Shown: positions 1 through 10,422 of the stretch, piece after piece | Numbering within the stretch: position 1 is the stretch's first letter | How the letters are laid out: each line of letters begins with the position of its first letter | Assembly (NCBI GenBank): GCA_035528415.1 | Contig: DATKYQ010000019.1 | Location: 1-64,000, forward strand | Direction: 5' to 3' | Origin: DATKYQ01 sp035528415 | GTDB lineage: Bacteria; Myxococcota; B64-G9 | Length of the DNA stretch: 64,000 bases | Notes under the pieces: generated by a model | Seen by the model: only the letters and a program-made list of their open reading frames with translations | Databases searched by the model: none | What the model was told of the DNA's origin: nothing | Program-made: the position numbers and the translations under genes

Positions 1-933
1 GCCGAGAATGGCTGCCTGTGGGCAAGGCCCGGGCGGAGGATAGGCCAGCCAATCCGGCCTGAATTCGTTGCCCCCGGTCATGACATAAGTACAGTTCCAT
101 GAAGTGGCCTGGCCGATGCCGGCCGGTTTGTAGGGCGGATCCAGAAGCCAGCGGCGGTGGCCCAGCGACGAGACGTTGTTATCTCCGATGTAGGCGTCGA
201 TCGCCCCGGCCGGATCCGAGCGCCCCATGCATTCGTTTGAATTGGATGCGCCCGAGGCCCCCTCCGCCGTGTAGCAGTTCCAGTCTGTGGGCGGCTGGTG
301 GTTCAGGCTTCCGTTTTCCTTGATCATCACGGCGCAGGGTTGGGCGTAGACGTTCAGCGTGCGCTTGTTGAAGACCGGGTAAAGTCCCACCAGCCAGCGG
401 AACAGGTTGATGCGCCGGATGCCGTCGTCTATCGATTCGGGGTTGAGCGTTCCGTCGTCGCAGTCGTCCGCGCCCGCTTGCCAGACCCAGGCGGCCTTGG
501 TTGAATAGTCGGCCTTCCACTTGGCACACACGCCCGCCGCCGTCCGCGAACCGAAATCGGTGGGAATGACGGGCAGGCAGTCTGGGCCCTGACGTTCCCA
601 GCCCGACTGGCAGTGACAAATACCGTCCAGGCACCATTCGAGATCGGCACAGCTTATCGTCTCGCAGCTTCCGCCGCCGTCAGGAATGTACTCGTCTCCC
701 TCGTCCGGCCCGGCGTCGAAGCCGGGATCGCCGCCCTGATCGGAACCGTAGTCGGCGCCATCGGCCATACCGTCGGCCCGGTCGCCGGGATCGGCAGCGC
801 CATCGTTACCGTCTTTGATAACCCCGGCATCGTCCCCGGCATCGGTAACTTCGATCGACCCTGTGCAACCCGCCATGCTTGCGAGCAAGAAAGCCGCCGC
901 CAATACCGAAAGAAGACGCCTGTGCACGTCCAT
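1..933 (-). CDS. CAP/SCP-domain lipoprotein, 3'-truncated by the window edge
   Basis: The minus-strand frame is open from an ATG at 933 to base 1 with no stop, so at least 311 residues are visible and the C-terminus lies outside. The N-terminus has a basic start, a hydrophobic stretch and a lipobox ending in Cys23 (LASMAGC). A long Asp/Gly-rich linker follows (about residues 27-80), then a six-cysteine EGF-like segment (about 85-112). The rest reads as a bacterial CAP (cysteine-rich secretory/SCP-like) domain. The motif LGHRRWLLDPP near residue 275, followed by an IGQATS stretch, is typical of bacterial CAP proteins. It is probably an outer-membrane-anchored surface protein; its substrate is unknown. 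A weak promoter (TGGACT-17-TATTGT) may lie upstream. It is divergent from the downstream genes. Confidence 0.75.
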   Translation of the reverse strand, partial: MDVHRRLLSVLAAAFLLASMAGCTGSIEVTDAGDDAGVIKDGNDGAADPGDRADGMADGADYGSDQGGDPGFDAGPDEGDEYIPDGGGSCETISCADLEWCLDGICHCQSGWERQGPDCLPVIPTDFGSRTAAGVCAKWKADYSTKAAWVWQAGADDCDDGTLNPESIDDGIRRINLFRWLVGLYPVFNKRTLNVYAQPCAVMIKENGSLNHQPPTDWNCYTAEGASGASNSNECMGRSDPAGAIDAYIGDNNVSSLGHRRWLLDPPYKPAGIGQATSWNCTYVMTGGNEFRPDWLAYPPPGPCPQAAILG

Positions 934-1050
934 GTCGCACCCTCGAACCTTGCTTTACCGTTAACAACAATAGCAGACGCGACAGAATCAGTCCATGCGC
1001 ACCCGGGCCCGATGCTTGCAATCTCCAAGCCGTCGTGCATCGATTACGGT

Positions 1051-1398
1051 ATGGATATCCAGATGAATCTCTTCGGTACAGCATGGCTGTTGTCTACAAT
1101 CGCCGCCGCCTGCGGAGCCGCCGGCCTGCTCGTGGTCGCCCGCAGGCTCGTCCGGAAGAAGTGGGCCAGCGCCTCGAGGTTACTTTCCGCCGGGGCGCTG
1201 ATCGAGCTGATCGGGCTCATTGCCGACCCGATTGTCCGCCTGAAACTGAGCGGGCAGGCCCAGCATGGCGATTTTGGCGTTACCCTGACCTACATGGTGC
1301 TGCTCGACGTGTGGACCGTGATTGTTCCCTTGCTGCATGCAGCCGCGCTGATGATGATTGCGCTGGGGGTTTCCCGGATGACGAAGAACGAGGATTGA
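1051..1398 (+). CDS. small integral membrane protein, unknown function
   Basis: A 115-residue protein with about three or four hydrophobic helices separated by short basic loops (RRLVRKK near residue 30). No catalytic motif is visible and I do not recognise the family. The frame is open well upstream, but that part is antisense to the CAP lipoprotein and has no protein-like character. The ATG at 1051 (alternative 1063) is chosen because it opens directly into the first helix; neither has a clear Shine-Dalgarno sequence. It ends 5 bp before the sensor kinase start, so it may be co-transcribed with the two-component pair and could be an accessory membrane component. That role is inference from position only. 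Confidence 0.5.
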   Translation: MDIQMNLFGTAWLLSTIAAACGAAGLLVVARRLVRKKWASASRLLSAGALIELIGLIADPIVRLKLSGQAQHGDFGVTLTYMVLLDVWTVIVPLLHAAALMMIALGVSRMTKNED

Positions 1399-1403
1399 CC
1401 TTC

Positions 1404-3054
1404 ATGTCGACGGTAAGAAACAGACGATTTCTATGGATCATGCCCGCCGTGGCAATCCTGTTCGCCTCGGCGGTGAGCATCTGGACAGGCATGGAGAACC
1501 AGCGCGTGCATCGGGATTTCGATCGAGTCTACGAAGCGCACGTCGAGTCGGTCGCCCGGCTGATATGGGAAAGCACCCGGGGGGCCGCAAGAGCACTGGA
1601 TGCTCTGTATGCATTGTCCGAGGAAACACTGGCTCTCACCGCCAGGCTGATCGCCCGGGTCGACATCGAGGATCCCGGCGAGAGGAAACGGCTGCTGTCG
1701 GGAGGGATACGCGCCTGGCTGATCGGAGAGACATGGAAGGAACTTTCCGGCGATTGGGGGCCGGTCGTCGAGGACGGCCGGGCCGGGTTCAAGCAGGAGA
1801 TGAAAAACGCCGATGAAAGTGAGATCGTCGAGGGCGGTGGGGCGAACCGGTACGGCCTATACTGCTCGCGCTTCAGCGTTTCCCGCAAGACGGTGATCGT
1901 CTGCCGTGATGCCGAGGAACTCGCCGGGCTGCGGCGGGAGACCGGCCTGGGACCACTGCTTCGCCAGGTGGTCGGCAAGGGTGTGGTCTACGCGGTCATC
2001 CAGGACGAGAAAGGCATGCTGGCAAGCTCTCCCGGTGCGGAGGTTTCCTCTTTCGAGCAAGACGCTGAACTCGGCGGAGTGCTTGCCGGTGACCGGCGAG
2101 GCATGACTTTCCGGACGATCAACAGTCCCGCAGAGCCGCTGTTCGAGGGACTGGGGCCGTTCCCGTTGCCAGACGGCACCACGGCGTTGCTCCGGGTGGG
2201 CGTGGATGCCTCCCCCATGCTGGCTGTTCAGGCGAGCATCGAGTGGCGCCACCGCGTGTTGTACCTGGTGGTGGGATTGCTGGTGCTGATCTCCCTTGCA
2301 GGAACCTGGATACTGGATCGCTGGGCGATTAGAAAACGGGAGGCAGAGCGGATGCTGGCCGCCAGGGAGGAAGAGAGCCACCACTGGCAGACCATCTCCC
2401 AGATGGCGCAGACGGTGGCCCACGAGGTTCGCAATCCCCTCAACACGATTAAAATGGCCGCGCAGCGCCTGCAGCGCGAGTTCTCCATTCCGGACTCCGA
2501 ACAAGCCGACTACCAGGAGTTGGTCGGCATGCTGCAGAGCGAGTCGGACAGGGTCAACCACGTGGTCTCGGAATTCATGGAGTTGGGCAAGCCGCTGGTC
2601 CTGGAAATTGAAAGCCTGCCTCTTTTGGAGATTGTCGAGCAGGCGCTGATGCCGCTGCGCGTCCGCGCTGGGCAGGAGGGCAAGCGTATCGAGGCGGGCG
2701 TGGCCGCTGGAAAAAAAGTTCGTCTGGATCGCCGACGCTTCACCCAGATCGTTTCCAACCTGGTGGGCAACGCCCTGGATGCCGTGGGGGCGGGCGGTAC
2801 GGTGCTGGTGCAGGCGGATGTCGATGCGGATGGACTACACCTGGAGATCATTGACGACGGCCCGGGCATGGATACAGGGACGCTGGAGCGGGTGCAGAAA
2901 CCATTCATGACCACCAAGGCCCGGGGAACCGGCCTGGGCCTCTCCATTGCCAGACGCTTGATCGAGGCGCACCAAGGCAGGTTCGGGCTATCGTCGGAGA
3001 TGGGAAAGGGTACGCGCTCACGGGTGTTCTTTCCGATGAAACCGGAGGTACAAA

Positions 3055-3065
<11 letters not shown>
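1404..3065 (+). CDS. membrane sensor histidine kinase, NtrB/ZraS type
   Basis: A 553-residue kinase. An N-terminal membrane helix (about 8-27) and a second helix (about 283-303) flank a periplasmic sensory region of roughly 250 residues with no family I can name. The cytoplasmic part has a HisKA H-box (AHEVRNPL) with the phosphoacceptor at His340. The ATPase domain shows an N-box (NLVGNALDAV), a G1 box (DDGPGMD) and a G2 box (GTGLGLSIARRL). It should autophosphorylate and pass phosphate to the regulator that follows, whose GTG start overlaps its last codons by 11 bp. The ATG at 1404 is chosen because GAGGA lies 10-15 bp upstream and the first helix starts immediately. No cytoplasmic PAS or HAMP domain is evident. 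Confidence 0.9.
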
Positions 3066-4419
<1,354 letters not shown>

Positions 4420-4420
4420 T

Positions 4421-4459
4421 TCGACCAAAACGTCGATTGGATATCGACGCGATCGTCGA
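4421..4459. promoter_or_regulatory. paired enhancer dyads (putative NtrC-type regulator binding sites), set A
   Basis: Two perfect inverted repeats of the form TCGAC-N6-GTCGA lie at 4421-4436 and 4444-4459. Their centres are 23 bp apart, about two helical turns. They sit 65-105 bp upstream of the sigma-54 promoter at 4524-4539 and start just after the regulator stop codon. The same pair with the same 23-bp spacing occurs at 9606-9644. A further GTCGA half-site follows near 4479. Binding by the adjacent regulator is inferred. Confidence 0.8.
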
Positions 4460-4523
4460 ATACGGACAGCCCGCCAGCGTCGAACACCGCCATCTTCCTT
4501 GATTACGTGCTGAGTTCTTGTGC

Positions 4524-4539
4524 TGGCACGTTTAGTGCT
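4524..4539 (+). promoter_or_regulatory. sigma-54 promoter for the IPT/Kelch lipoprotein unit
   Basis: The sequence TGGCACG-TTTA-GTGCT has the invariant GG (4525-4526) and GC (4537-4538) separated by exactly 10 bp. It matches the -24/-12 consensus TGGCACG-N4-TTGCW except for one base. It predicts transcription from about 4550, giving a leader of about 30 nt to the ATG at 4582. Confidence 0.85.
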
Positions 4540-4581
4540 TGTGCTCAGAAAGAACAATCGAGGGGGGGAGGAGGATTCAAA

Positions 4582-7500
4582 ATGAGTCGTGGAATACGCT
4601 TGTTCATTGTCATGGCCGGCGCCGCGTTTCTGGCGACGGCCTGCAGCCGAAACAGCGATCGTATCGACGGCCCGACGCCTCTGCTCGCAGATGTCCAGCC
4701 CGATCTTCTCTGTGTGGAGCAGGCGGAGCGGCAGATCACATTGAGCGGCGAGGGACTGGCGCCCTTGATGATCGACACCGCGACCGACAACTCCGGGGTT
4801 GTCTTGCCCCGAATATTCCTGCAGCAGACGAAGGACCTGACCGGCACAGCCGTCTCGGGCGAGGAGGTGGCGATTCCCGATGAAGACGTCACCTGGGAAA
4901 GCCAACGGTCCATGACCGCGGCCATTAAGCCCGCTCTGACCTTGGTCCCCGGCGTCTATCGCGTCCGGGTAGAAAACGGCTCCGGGCAGGAAACCCTGCT
5001 TCAAGACGCACTGACCATCGTGCCTCCGCCGGTGTTGTCCGCTATCGAGCCCGACCTGGTTTGCATCCAGCAGGGACCGAAGGACGTGACCTTGACCGGG
5101 CAGGGCTTTCTGGACATCGACGGGACCCTGCCGATGGTAACATTCGGGAACGTGGAGTTGTCGGCCAAGTCCATTGGCGGATGCTCGGATGTCTCGGGTC
5201 CATCGGAGACGGTGCGAACCTGCACTTCACTGGTCGTGGAGATTCCCGCCGGATCCCTTCCCGAAGGTTTGCTGGATGTGGTGGTCGCCAACCTGGAGCC
5301 GGCCGGATGCTCGAGCGTCGAGGCAGTGAAACTGCTGGTGGTGCCGCCGCCCCAGGTTGAGGAGGTATCGCCCGACCTGGTCTGCCTGGAACAGGGTGGG
5401 ATCGATCTGACCATCACCGGCACCGGATTCATCGACAACGACGGCGTCCTGCCGACGGTAAACGTCGGCAGCCTCTCCCTGCCCGCCTCCAGCGTAAGCA
5501 GTTGCCAGGATCTGGAGGGGCCGGCCGGCGCGGTGCGCAGCTGCACGCAGATGACCGTCAGCCTGGCGCAGCAGTCGCTGGCCGAGGGATCCCACGCGGT
5601 ATCGGTGACCAACCCGCTTCCGGTCGACTGCACCAGCATCGAGACCGTCACCATCGCGGTGGTTGCCGGGCCGGTCATTGCCAGCGTGGATCCCGACATG
5701 TTCTGCGGCGACCAGCAGGCCGTCGACCTGACAGTGAGCGGCACCGGTTTTCTGGACGTGGACGGGACGCTGCCGACCGTGGAAGTGGGCGGGAACAGCT
5801 ACACGGCCCACACGGTCAGCGACTGCGTCGACGTGGCGGGGACCCTGCTCAACGCACGCTCCTGCACCGAGTTGGTCTTCATGCTGCCCGCCGGGACGCT
5901 GACCGGCGGCTGGCAGGATATTACTGTCCGCAACCCGGCGCCGGCGGACTGCGACAACACCAGCGCCGGCGGCTTCTACCTGGTTGGAGCCCCGCTGATC
6001 ACCAGGGTTTCGCCCACCACTCCCTGCGAGCAGAACGCATCGGACTTCACCATTACCGGAAGCGGCTTTTTGGAGCTCGGCGGGGAGCAGCCGGCGGCGA
6101 CCATCGAGGGGGTGGACGCGCAGGTGACCTCCATGGACGGCTGTGTCGCCATTCCGAACATGGCGGCGGCCAACCTGTGCACCTCCATGCAGGTGACGGT
6201 GCCGGCCGGAACTGTAGGAGTGGGCAACTACGATGTCACCCTGACCAACCCCGGAGCCATCACCTGCAGCACCACCTTCACCAGCTACATCGGCCTGCCG
6301 CCGATCGTATCAAGCGTGTCCCCGCTGCAGCTTTGCGAGGCGGGGGGCGCCATTACCGTCAGCGGCGACCGGTTCGTGGACGGGTCGTTCGTCTCCATCG
6401 GTAACGCCGTTCAATCTGCCGACCTGCCGACCACCTTCATCGACGCTCAGACACTCCAGGCCGCGGTCCCCGACCCGACACCACCGGGGTTGTACGACAT
6501 CAGCGTGACCAACCCGGACGGCTGTGCCGACACCCTGGCGGCCACGCTGGACATCACCCCGATGCCGGTTGTCTTCTTCGTGGATCCGCCGGTGGTCTAC
6601 AACGGCATTAACCTGCAGGTGACCGTATACAGCACCGGCATCCTCGGCGCAGTCACCGGCGTAAGCATCAACCCCACCGGCGATCCGGCCAACGCGACCG
6701 CTTTGGACTTCACCTACGTGCAGACCAACCGGGTCCAGGCTGTGGTCCCATCTGGTCTTGCGGCAGGCGACTACGACATCTCGGTGACCGACGACCTGGG
6801 CTGCACCGGGACGCTGACGGCGGGCCTGACCATCGTGGAGGATCTGAGCGTGGCCATCGACCGGGTGGAACTGCCCTTCGGGTGGGCCGACGCGCGCACG
6901 GGCGTCAACATCTACTCGCCGGAGGCACCTGATCCCGGCATGTTGAACTTCGAGCCCACTCCGCGCTTCTACCTGAACCCGGCGGCGGCGGGCCCCGGGA
7001 CGCTGGCCTCCGAGCTCAAATACACCGCCTACGTATCGTCCACGCGGGCCTCCTCGACGGTTCCCGCGGGGCTGCCGGTGGGCATGTACGATCTGGTGGC
7101 GGTAAACCCGGACGGCGGCGTGGGGTACCTGGCCGACGCCTTCGAGGTGACCGCCCTGCCGCCGCCGGTGATCACCGCCCTGGCACCGGCCAGCGTGGTG
7201 AACCAGGACGTACAGGAGACCACCATACTGGGTGCCAACTTCCGCACGCCCGCGTTCTCGGCGGACTGCCTGCAACCGGGCGGCACCACCGTTCCGCTGG
7301 TGGGAACCATCCTGCTAAGCGACGCCACCTCGATCCAGGTCTCCTTCAACTTCGTCACCCAGACCGTGGCGGACAACTCGATCTGCATCGTCAAGGTCAC
7401 CAACGACGACGGCACCTACGCCCTGTACTCGGCGCTGGCGGTGACCAACCCGTCGCTGAACCTGGCCAACTTCAGCGCCACGTCGGACATGAACACCGCC

Positions 7501-8910
7501 CGGCGGGCACCGTGCGCCGTGGCCGGAGATGCCGCCCCGGGCGCCCGGTTCGTCTACGCCGTAGGCGGGGACGATGGAACCACCCAGGAGAGCACGGCGG
7601 CAACGTACTACGACACCGTCGAGATGGCCGCCATCGATCCCTACGGCGACCTGGGCCAGTGGAGCGTCCTGCCCTACACGCTGCCGGCTGCGCGCAGCTT
7701 TCATGCCTGCACCACCATCGGCCGCTATGTCTTCGTGGCCGGGGGCAACGGAGGCGCGGGCGCGGTGAACACGGTCTGGCGGGCGAAGATCCTGGATCCG
7801 CAGGAGGCCCCGGAGATCACCGACGTGGACCTGCGCGTGGATGCCGAGTCGAGTGCGGCCCTGCTTCCCGGTCGCTACTCCTACCGCGTCTCGGCGCTGC
7901 GGCCGGCCGGGGATCCGGAGAACCCCGGCGGGGAGACGCTGGCCGGCGATCCGCTGCTGATCCAGACGCCGGACATCGATGAGCAGATCATCATCACCAT
8001 CACCTGGGACGCGATCCCCGGTGCAGACGGCTACCGCATCTACCGCACCCCGGATCCCGACCTGCCCGGCGGGAACGAGGTGCAAATCGGCGAGGTTCCG
8101 AGCACCGAACTGACCTTCGTAGACGACGGCACCGTGGTGCCGGGAACCGGGCGGCCGCTGCCGCTCGGTGCGCTGGGCATGTTCTACAGCCTTCCCGATA
8201 TGGGGACCGCACGTGAGGGCGCCGGGATCGCCTGGGCGACCGACCCGGCCGTCGCCGACCGGAAGTATCTCTACATGCTGGGAGGGCGCGACGCCGGCGC
8301 CACGGGTCTGAACACGCTCGAGAGGCTGGACATCCAGATCCAGGCCGACGAGACCCAGCAGATCGCGGCGCAGTGGGTTTTGGGCGGCGCGGACATCGGG
8401 CCGGCCCGCTGGCAGATCCAGGCCCTCGTGGCCGACGACCTGACCGCGCCGGACATCCTGGCCCCCGGGGAGACCTGGATCTACGCCGGCGGCGGCATCC
8501 GGGACGATCTGCTGTTTTTGCAGCCGGAAATGGTGGCCTTGCAGGTGGAGACCGGGGGTGCGCTGGGAGAGTCGGCAGGCACCCGCTACGCGGTGGACAA
8601 CATGCAACCATTCAAAGCCGGCTACGCCGCGGCGACCTTCAACAACCAGCTGTTTGTATTCGGCGCGACCCAAGGTGCGGCCAGCACGGAGTCGGCCTCG
8701 ATCGAGCTGTGCCCGGTCGGCGGCGCCTGCTCCATGTCCATCCCCGACCCGCCCGACCTGGCCAACTGGAACAACCTGGGGATCAACCTGACCGTGGCGC
8801 GTTACCTGCTGGGCGGAGTGACCGTAAGCGCGTTCATCTTCCTGGTCGGTGGCATCGACGACGGCGCGCCTCCTGCGCCGCTGGCGGCCACCGAGAAGAC
8901 CCTGTGGTGA
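4582..8910 (+). CDS. giant surface lipoprotein with IPT/TIG repeats, FnIII-like and Kelch repeats
   Basis: A 1442-residue exported protein with a signal peptide and lipobox ending in Cys21 (FLATAC). From about residue 31 to 965 there are roughly nine Ig-like IPT/TIG repeats of about 90-120 residues, each opening with a VSPDLVCLEQ-like strand and closing with a VTNP-like strand. Repeats 2-5 each carry four cysteines in fixed positions, suggesting intradomain disulfides. The last third has Kelch-like blades (FVYAVGGDD, YVFVAGGNGG, YLYMLGGRD, IFLVGGIDDG) interrupted at about 1072-1200 by a fibronectin-III-like segment with a YRIYRTPD motif. It is probably an adhesin or ligand-binding surface protein; the ligand is unknown. 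The start follows a strong GGAGGAGGA. The next gene begins 12 bp after its stop. Confidence 0.85.
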   Translation: MSRGIRLFIVMAGAAFLATACSRNSDRIDGPTPLLADVQPDLLCVEQAERQITLSGEGLAPLMIDTATDNSGVVLPRIFLQQTKDLTGTAVSGEEVAIPDEDVTWESQRSMTAAIKPALTLVPGVYRVRVENGSGQETLLQDALTIVPPPVLSAIEPDLVCIQQGPKDVTLTGQGFLDIDGTLPMVTFGNVELSAKSIGGCSDVSGPSETVRTCTSLVVEIPAGSLPEGLLDVVVANLEPAGCSSVEAVKLLVVPPPQVEEVSPDLVCLEQGGIDLTITGTGFIDNDGVLPTVNVGSLSLPASSVSSCQDLEGPAGAVRSCTQMTVSLAQQSLAEGSHAVSVTNPLPVDCTSIETVTIAVVAGPVIASVDPDMFCGDQQAVDLTVSGTGFLDVDGTLPTVEVGGNSYTAHTVSDCVDVAGTLLNARSCTELVFMLPAGTLTGGWQDITVRNPAPADCDNTSAGGFYLVGAPLITRVSPTTPCEQNASDFTITGSGFLELGGEQPAATIEGVDAQVTSMDGCVAIPNMAAANLCTSMQVTVPAGTVGVGNYDVTLTNPGAITCSTTFTSYIGLPPIVSSVSPLQLCEAGGAITVSGDRFVDGSFVSIGNAVQSADLPTTFIDAQTLQAAVPDPTPPGLYDISVTNPDGCADTLAATLDITPMPVVFFVDPPVVYNGINLQVTVYSTGILGAVTGVSINPTGDPANATALDFTYVQTNRVQAVVPSGLAAGDYDISVTDDLGCTGTLTAGLTIVEDLSVAIDRVELPFGWADARTGVNIYSPEAPDPGMLNFEPTPRFYLNPAAAGPGTLASELKYTAYVSSTRASSTVPAGLPVGMYDLVAVNPDGGVGYLADAFEVTALPPPVITALAPASVVNQDVQETTILGANFRTPAFSADCLQPGGTTVPLVGTILLSDATSIQVSFNFVTQTVADNSICIVKVTNDDGTYALYSALAVTNPSLNLANFSATSDMNTARRAPCAVAGDAAPGARFVYAVGGDDGTTQESTAATYYDTVEMAAIDPYGDLGQWSVLPYTLPAARSFHACTTIGRYVFVAGGNGGAGAVNTVWRAKILDPQEAPEITDVDLRVDAESSAALLPGRYSYRVSALRPAGDPENPGGETLAGDPLLIQTPDIDEQIIITITWDAIPGADGYRIYRTPDPDLPGGNEVQIGEVPSTELTFVDDGTVVPGTGRPLPLGALGMFYSLPDMGTAREGAGIAWATDPAVADRKYLYMLGGRDAGATGLNTLERLDIQIQADETQQIAAQWVLGGADIGPARWQIQALVADDLTAPDILAPGETWIYAGGGIRDDLLFLQPEMVALQVETGGALGESAGTRYAVDNMQPFKAGYAAATFNNQLFVFGATQGAASTESASIELCPVGGACSMSIPDPPDLANWNNLGINLTVARYLLGGVTVSAFIFLVGGIDDGAPPAPLAATEKTLW

Positions 8911-8922
8911 GGAGGTGCGATC

Positions 8923-9582
8923 ATGAGAAAGACAATCACATGCCTGTTGGTTCTTTGCATACCGGTCATGGTCGCCGCCGAAGAACCCGCGGCCCCGGCC
9001 GACGACCTGGCGCTTCAGAGGGGTGACCAGAGCGTGATCACACTGGGGCTGAAGGGGGGGGTGGGACTGCCCCAGCTTGGCTCGGCGCTGGAGACCACGT
9101 TCTGCATTCACCTGGAGGCGGCCTACCAGCTCCCCTTTTGGGGTTCGCGGCTGGGCTTGATCACCTCCCTGGGCTACACCCAGCCCACCGCGTCGGGGTC
9201 CGGTTCGGATCCGCGGCTGCCGGGAGGCGAGTACACCTGGGAGACCACCCAGCGGCAGACCACCTGGGACATTGGCGTGCTGATCAAGGTGATGGAACGC
9301 ACCAGCCCGTGGAACCTGGGGGTGGCGGTGGGCGCGCGCATCGTGTTCCTCTCGACGCTTACCAGCGGCGAGGCCGGCGATGAGACTTTCGGCGAGCACG
9401 ACGAGCGGGCCACCATTCCGGGGGTGTTCACCGGGGCGCAGGGCGAGTACCGCCTGGGCCCGGGGGCGGTGTTTCTGGAGCTGTCGCTGGGCATGTCCTT
9501 CCAGGACCTGCGCACCACCGGCGACCTGACCGTGATGGAACTGGGCATCCTGGCCGGATACCGCTTCTCCTTCGCCTTGTAG
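8923..9582 (+). CDS. small outer-membrane beta-barrel-like protein
   Basis: A 219-residue protein with a signal peptide (cleavage likely after about residue 19, VMVAAEE). The remainder alternates short amphipathic strands with Gly/Asp-rich turns and ends in a strand with the aromatic-rich tail GYRFSFAL, the pattern of 8-10-stranded outer-membrane barrels. GAGGAGGT precedes the ATG and overlaps the stop region of the upstream lipoprotein gene, so the two are almost certainly translated from one sigma-54-driven message. It may assist or partner the large lipoprotein; that is inference. Two isolated cysteines are seen only in the signal peptide and near residue 62. I cannot place it in a named family. 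Confidence 0.7.
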   Translation: MRKTITCLLVLCIPVMVAAEEPAAPADDLALQRGDQSVITLGLKGGVGLPQLGSALETTFCIHLEAAYQLPFWGSRLGLITSLGYTQPTASGSGSDPRLPGGEYTWETTQRQTTWDIGVLIKVMERTSPWNLGVAVGARIVFLSTLTSGEAGDETFGEHDERATIPGVFTGAQGEYRLGPGAVFLELSLGMSFQDLRTTGDLTVMELGILAGYRFSFAL

Positions 9583-9605
9583 TGTTCCTCTAGTCCCCTC
9601 CGAAC

Positions 9606-9644
9606 TCGACAAGACCGTCGAAGCCTGCTCGACCATAAAGTCGA
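9606..9644. promoter_or_regulatory. paired enhancer dyads, set B
   Basis: Two perfect TCGAC-N6-GTCGA inverted repeats lie at 9606-9621 and 9629-9644, centres 23 bp apart, exactly as in the pair at 4421-4459. An additional TCGAC half-site lies at 9646-9650. They sit about 75-105 bp upstream of the sigma-54 promoter at 9717-9732. The six central bases differ in all four sites, so only the arms and spacing are conserved, as expected for a dimeric activator site. Confidence 0.8.
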
Positions 9645-9716
9645 ATCGACCATCGCGGCCAAGTGGGTAAGGTTGGACTGCCTTCTTCTTACATCGTTTT
9701 TTCAGCAAGACCTGAT

Positions 9717-9732
9717 TGGCACGCTTTGTGCT
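9717..9732 (+). promoter_or_regulatory. sigma-54 promoter for the Lys/Gln/Glu-rich protein unit
   Basis: TGGCACG-CTTT-GTGCT has GG (9718-9719) and GC (9730-9731) 10 bp apart. Outside the N4 spacer it is identical to the promoter at 4524-4539, including the same deviation in the -12 box. The predicted start near 9743 leaves a leader of about 50 nt to the ATG at 9793. Confidence 0.85.
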
Positions 9733-9792
9733 CTATTTGCTTGCATGTTGAGTGGGTTATAGCAAAAATCAAAAGAGCGAAGGAGAAAGACC

Positions 9793-10368
9793 ATGAGAGC
9801 CAAGTGGTGGATCGGAATCGGGTTGAGCGTGCTTTTAGGAACACCGTCTGTCATCGCCGGCGAACCGGAGGGTGAAGCGGCTTTGAAGAAGATCCAGAAG
9901 CAGGAGCAAAAGCAGGAGCAGCAGAAAGCCCAGGAGCAGAAACGAATCGAGAAGAAGGACAAACTCCAGGCCCAGGAGCAAAACAGAAACCGCTACAGGC
10001 ACCGCAAGGGCAATGGCAAAGTACAGGGCGACACGAATGCCGTCGGCGAAGGTAACAGCGGCGCGGAGAACTCGTCCGGTAACTCCCAGCCGACAGTCGA
10101 TCCCGCAGACGATACTCAACTCGTCGACCAGAATGGAGACGGAATCGGCGATCAAGTACAGAGCCAGGACCGGGGAAAAAAGGGCAACGGAGAGAAAGGC
10201 GCCATGAAACGCGGCCATCACCGTTACCACCAGCGCAAGTCCGTGGGAACCGCGGCGCAGCAGGGTGAGAGAAACCAGATGCGCACGGGAAAAGGATTCG
10301 GGAGAGGCTTCGTAGACTCGGACGGCAACGGCGTGAACGACAGCAGCCAGAAACGAAAGGGCACGTAA
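9793..10368 (+). CDS. secreted Lys/Gln/Glu-rich protein with calcium-loop-like motifs
   Basis: A 191-residue protein with a cleavable signal peptide (LLGTPSVIAG, about residues 1-23). Residues 30-75 are almost entirely Lys, Gln, Glu and Arg and should form a long charged helix or coiled coil. Two Asp/Asn-rich loops, DQNGDGIGDQ (about 115) and DSDGNGVNDS (about 176), resemble EF-hand/dockerin/thrombospondin-3 calcium-binding loops. The rest is basic and low-complexity. AGGAGAAAG precedes the ATG. It is the first gene of the second sigma-54 unit. The next gene encodes a shorter protein of the same layout, so the two look like paralogs. The function is not known to me; a calcium-dependent extracellular matrix or scaffold role is speculation. 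Confidence 0.7.
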   Translation: MRAKWWIGIGLSVLLGTPSVIAGEPEGEAALKKIQKQEQKQEQQKAQEQKRIEKKDKLQAQEQNRNRYRHRKGNGKVQGDTNAVGEGNSGAENSSGNSQPTVDPADDTQLVDQNGDGIGDQVQSQDRGKKGNGEKGAMKRGHHRYHQRKSVGTAAQQGERNQMRTGKGFGRGFVDSDGNGVNDSSQKRKGT

Positions 10369-10385
10369 ACCACTTCAACCGGGAG

Positions 10386-10412
10386 CGGCGGGAGGGTTTT
10401 CCCTTCCCGCCG
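10386..10412 (+). terminator. intergenic hairpin between the two Lys/Gln/Glu-rich genes
   Basis: A GC-rich inverted repeat has left arm CGGCGGGAGGG, loop TTTT and right arm CCCTTCCCGCCG, with one bulged base. It is followed by a T-rich but interrupted stretch (TATTTGTATT) rather than a clean U tract. It could be a partial terminator or an mRNA stability element that differentially expresses the upstream gene. The next ATG is only 11 bp beyond the hairpin. Confidence 0.5.
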
Positions 10413-10422
10413 TATTTGTATT

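Noticed and set aside
4498..4503. IHF site between enhancers and promoter at 4524
   Set aside because: TTGATT is present but the other half of the consensus is missing, and the second locus lacks a counterpart.
7315..9708. 797-residue minus-strand open frame
   Set aside because: Antisense to the IPT/Kelch and barrel genes; composition is Arg/Gly/His/Gln-rich without domains, as expected from GC-rich codon bias.
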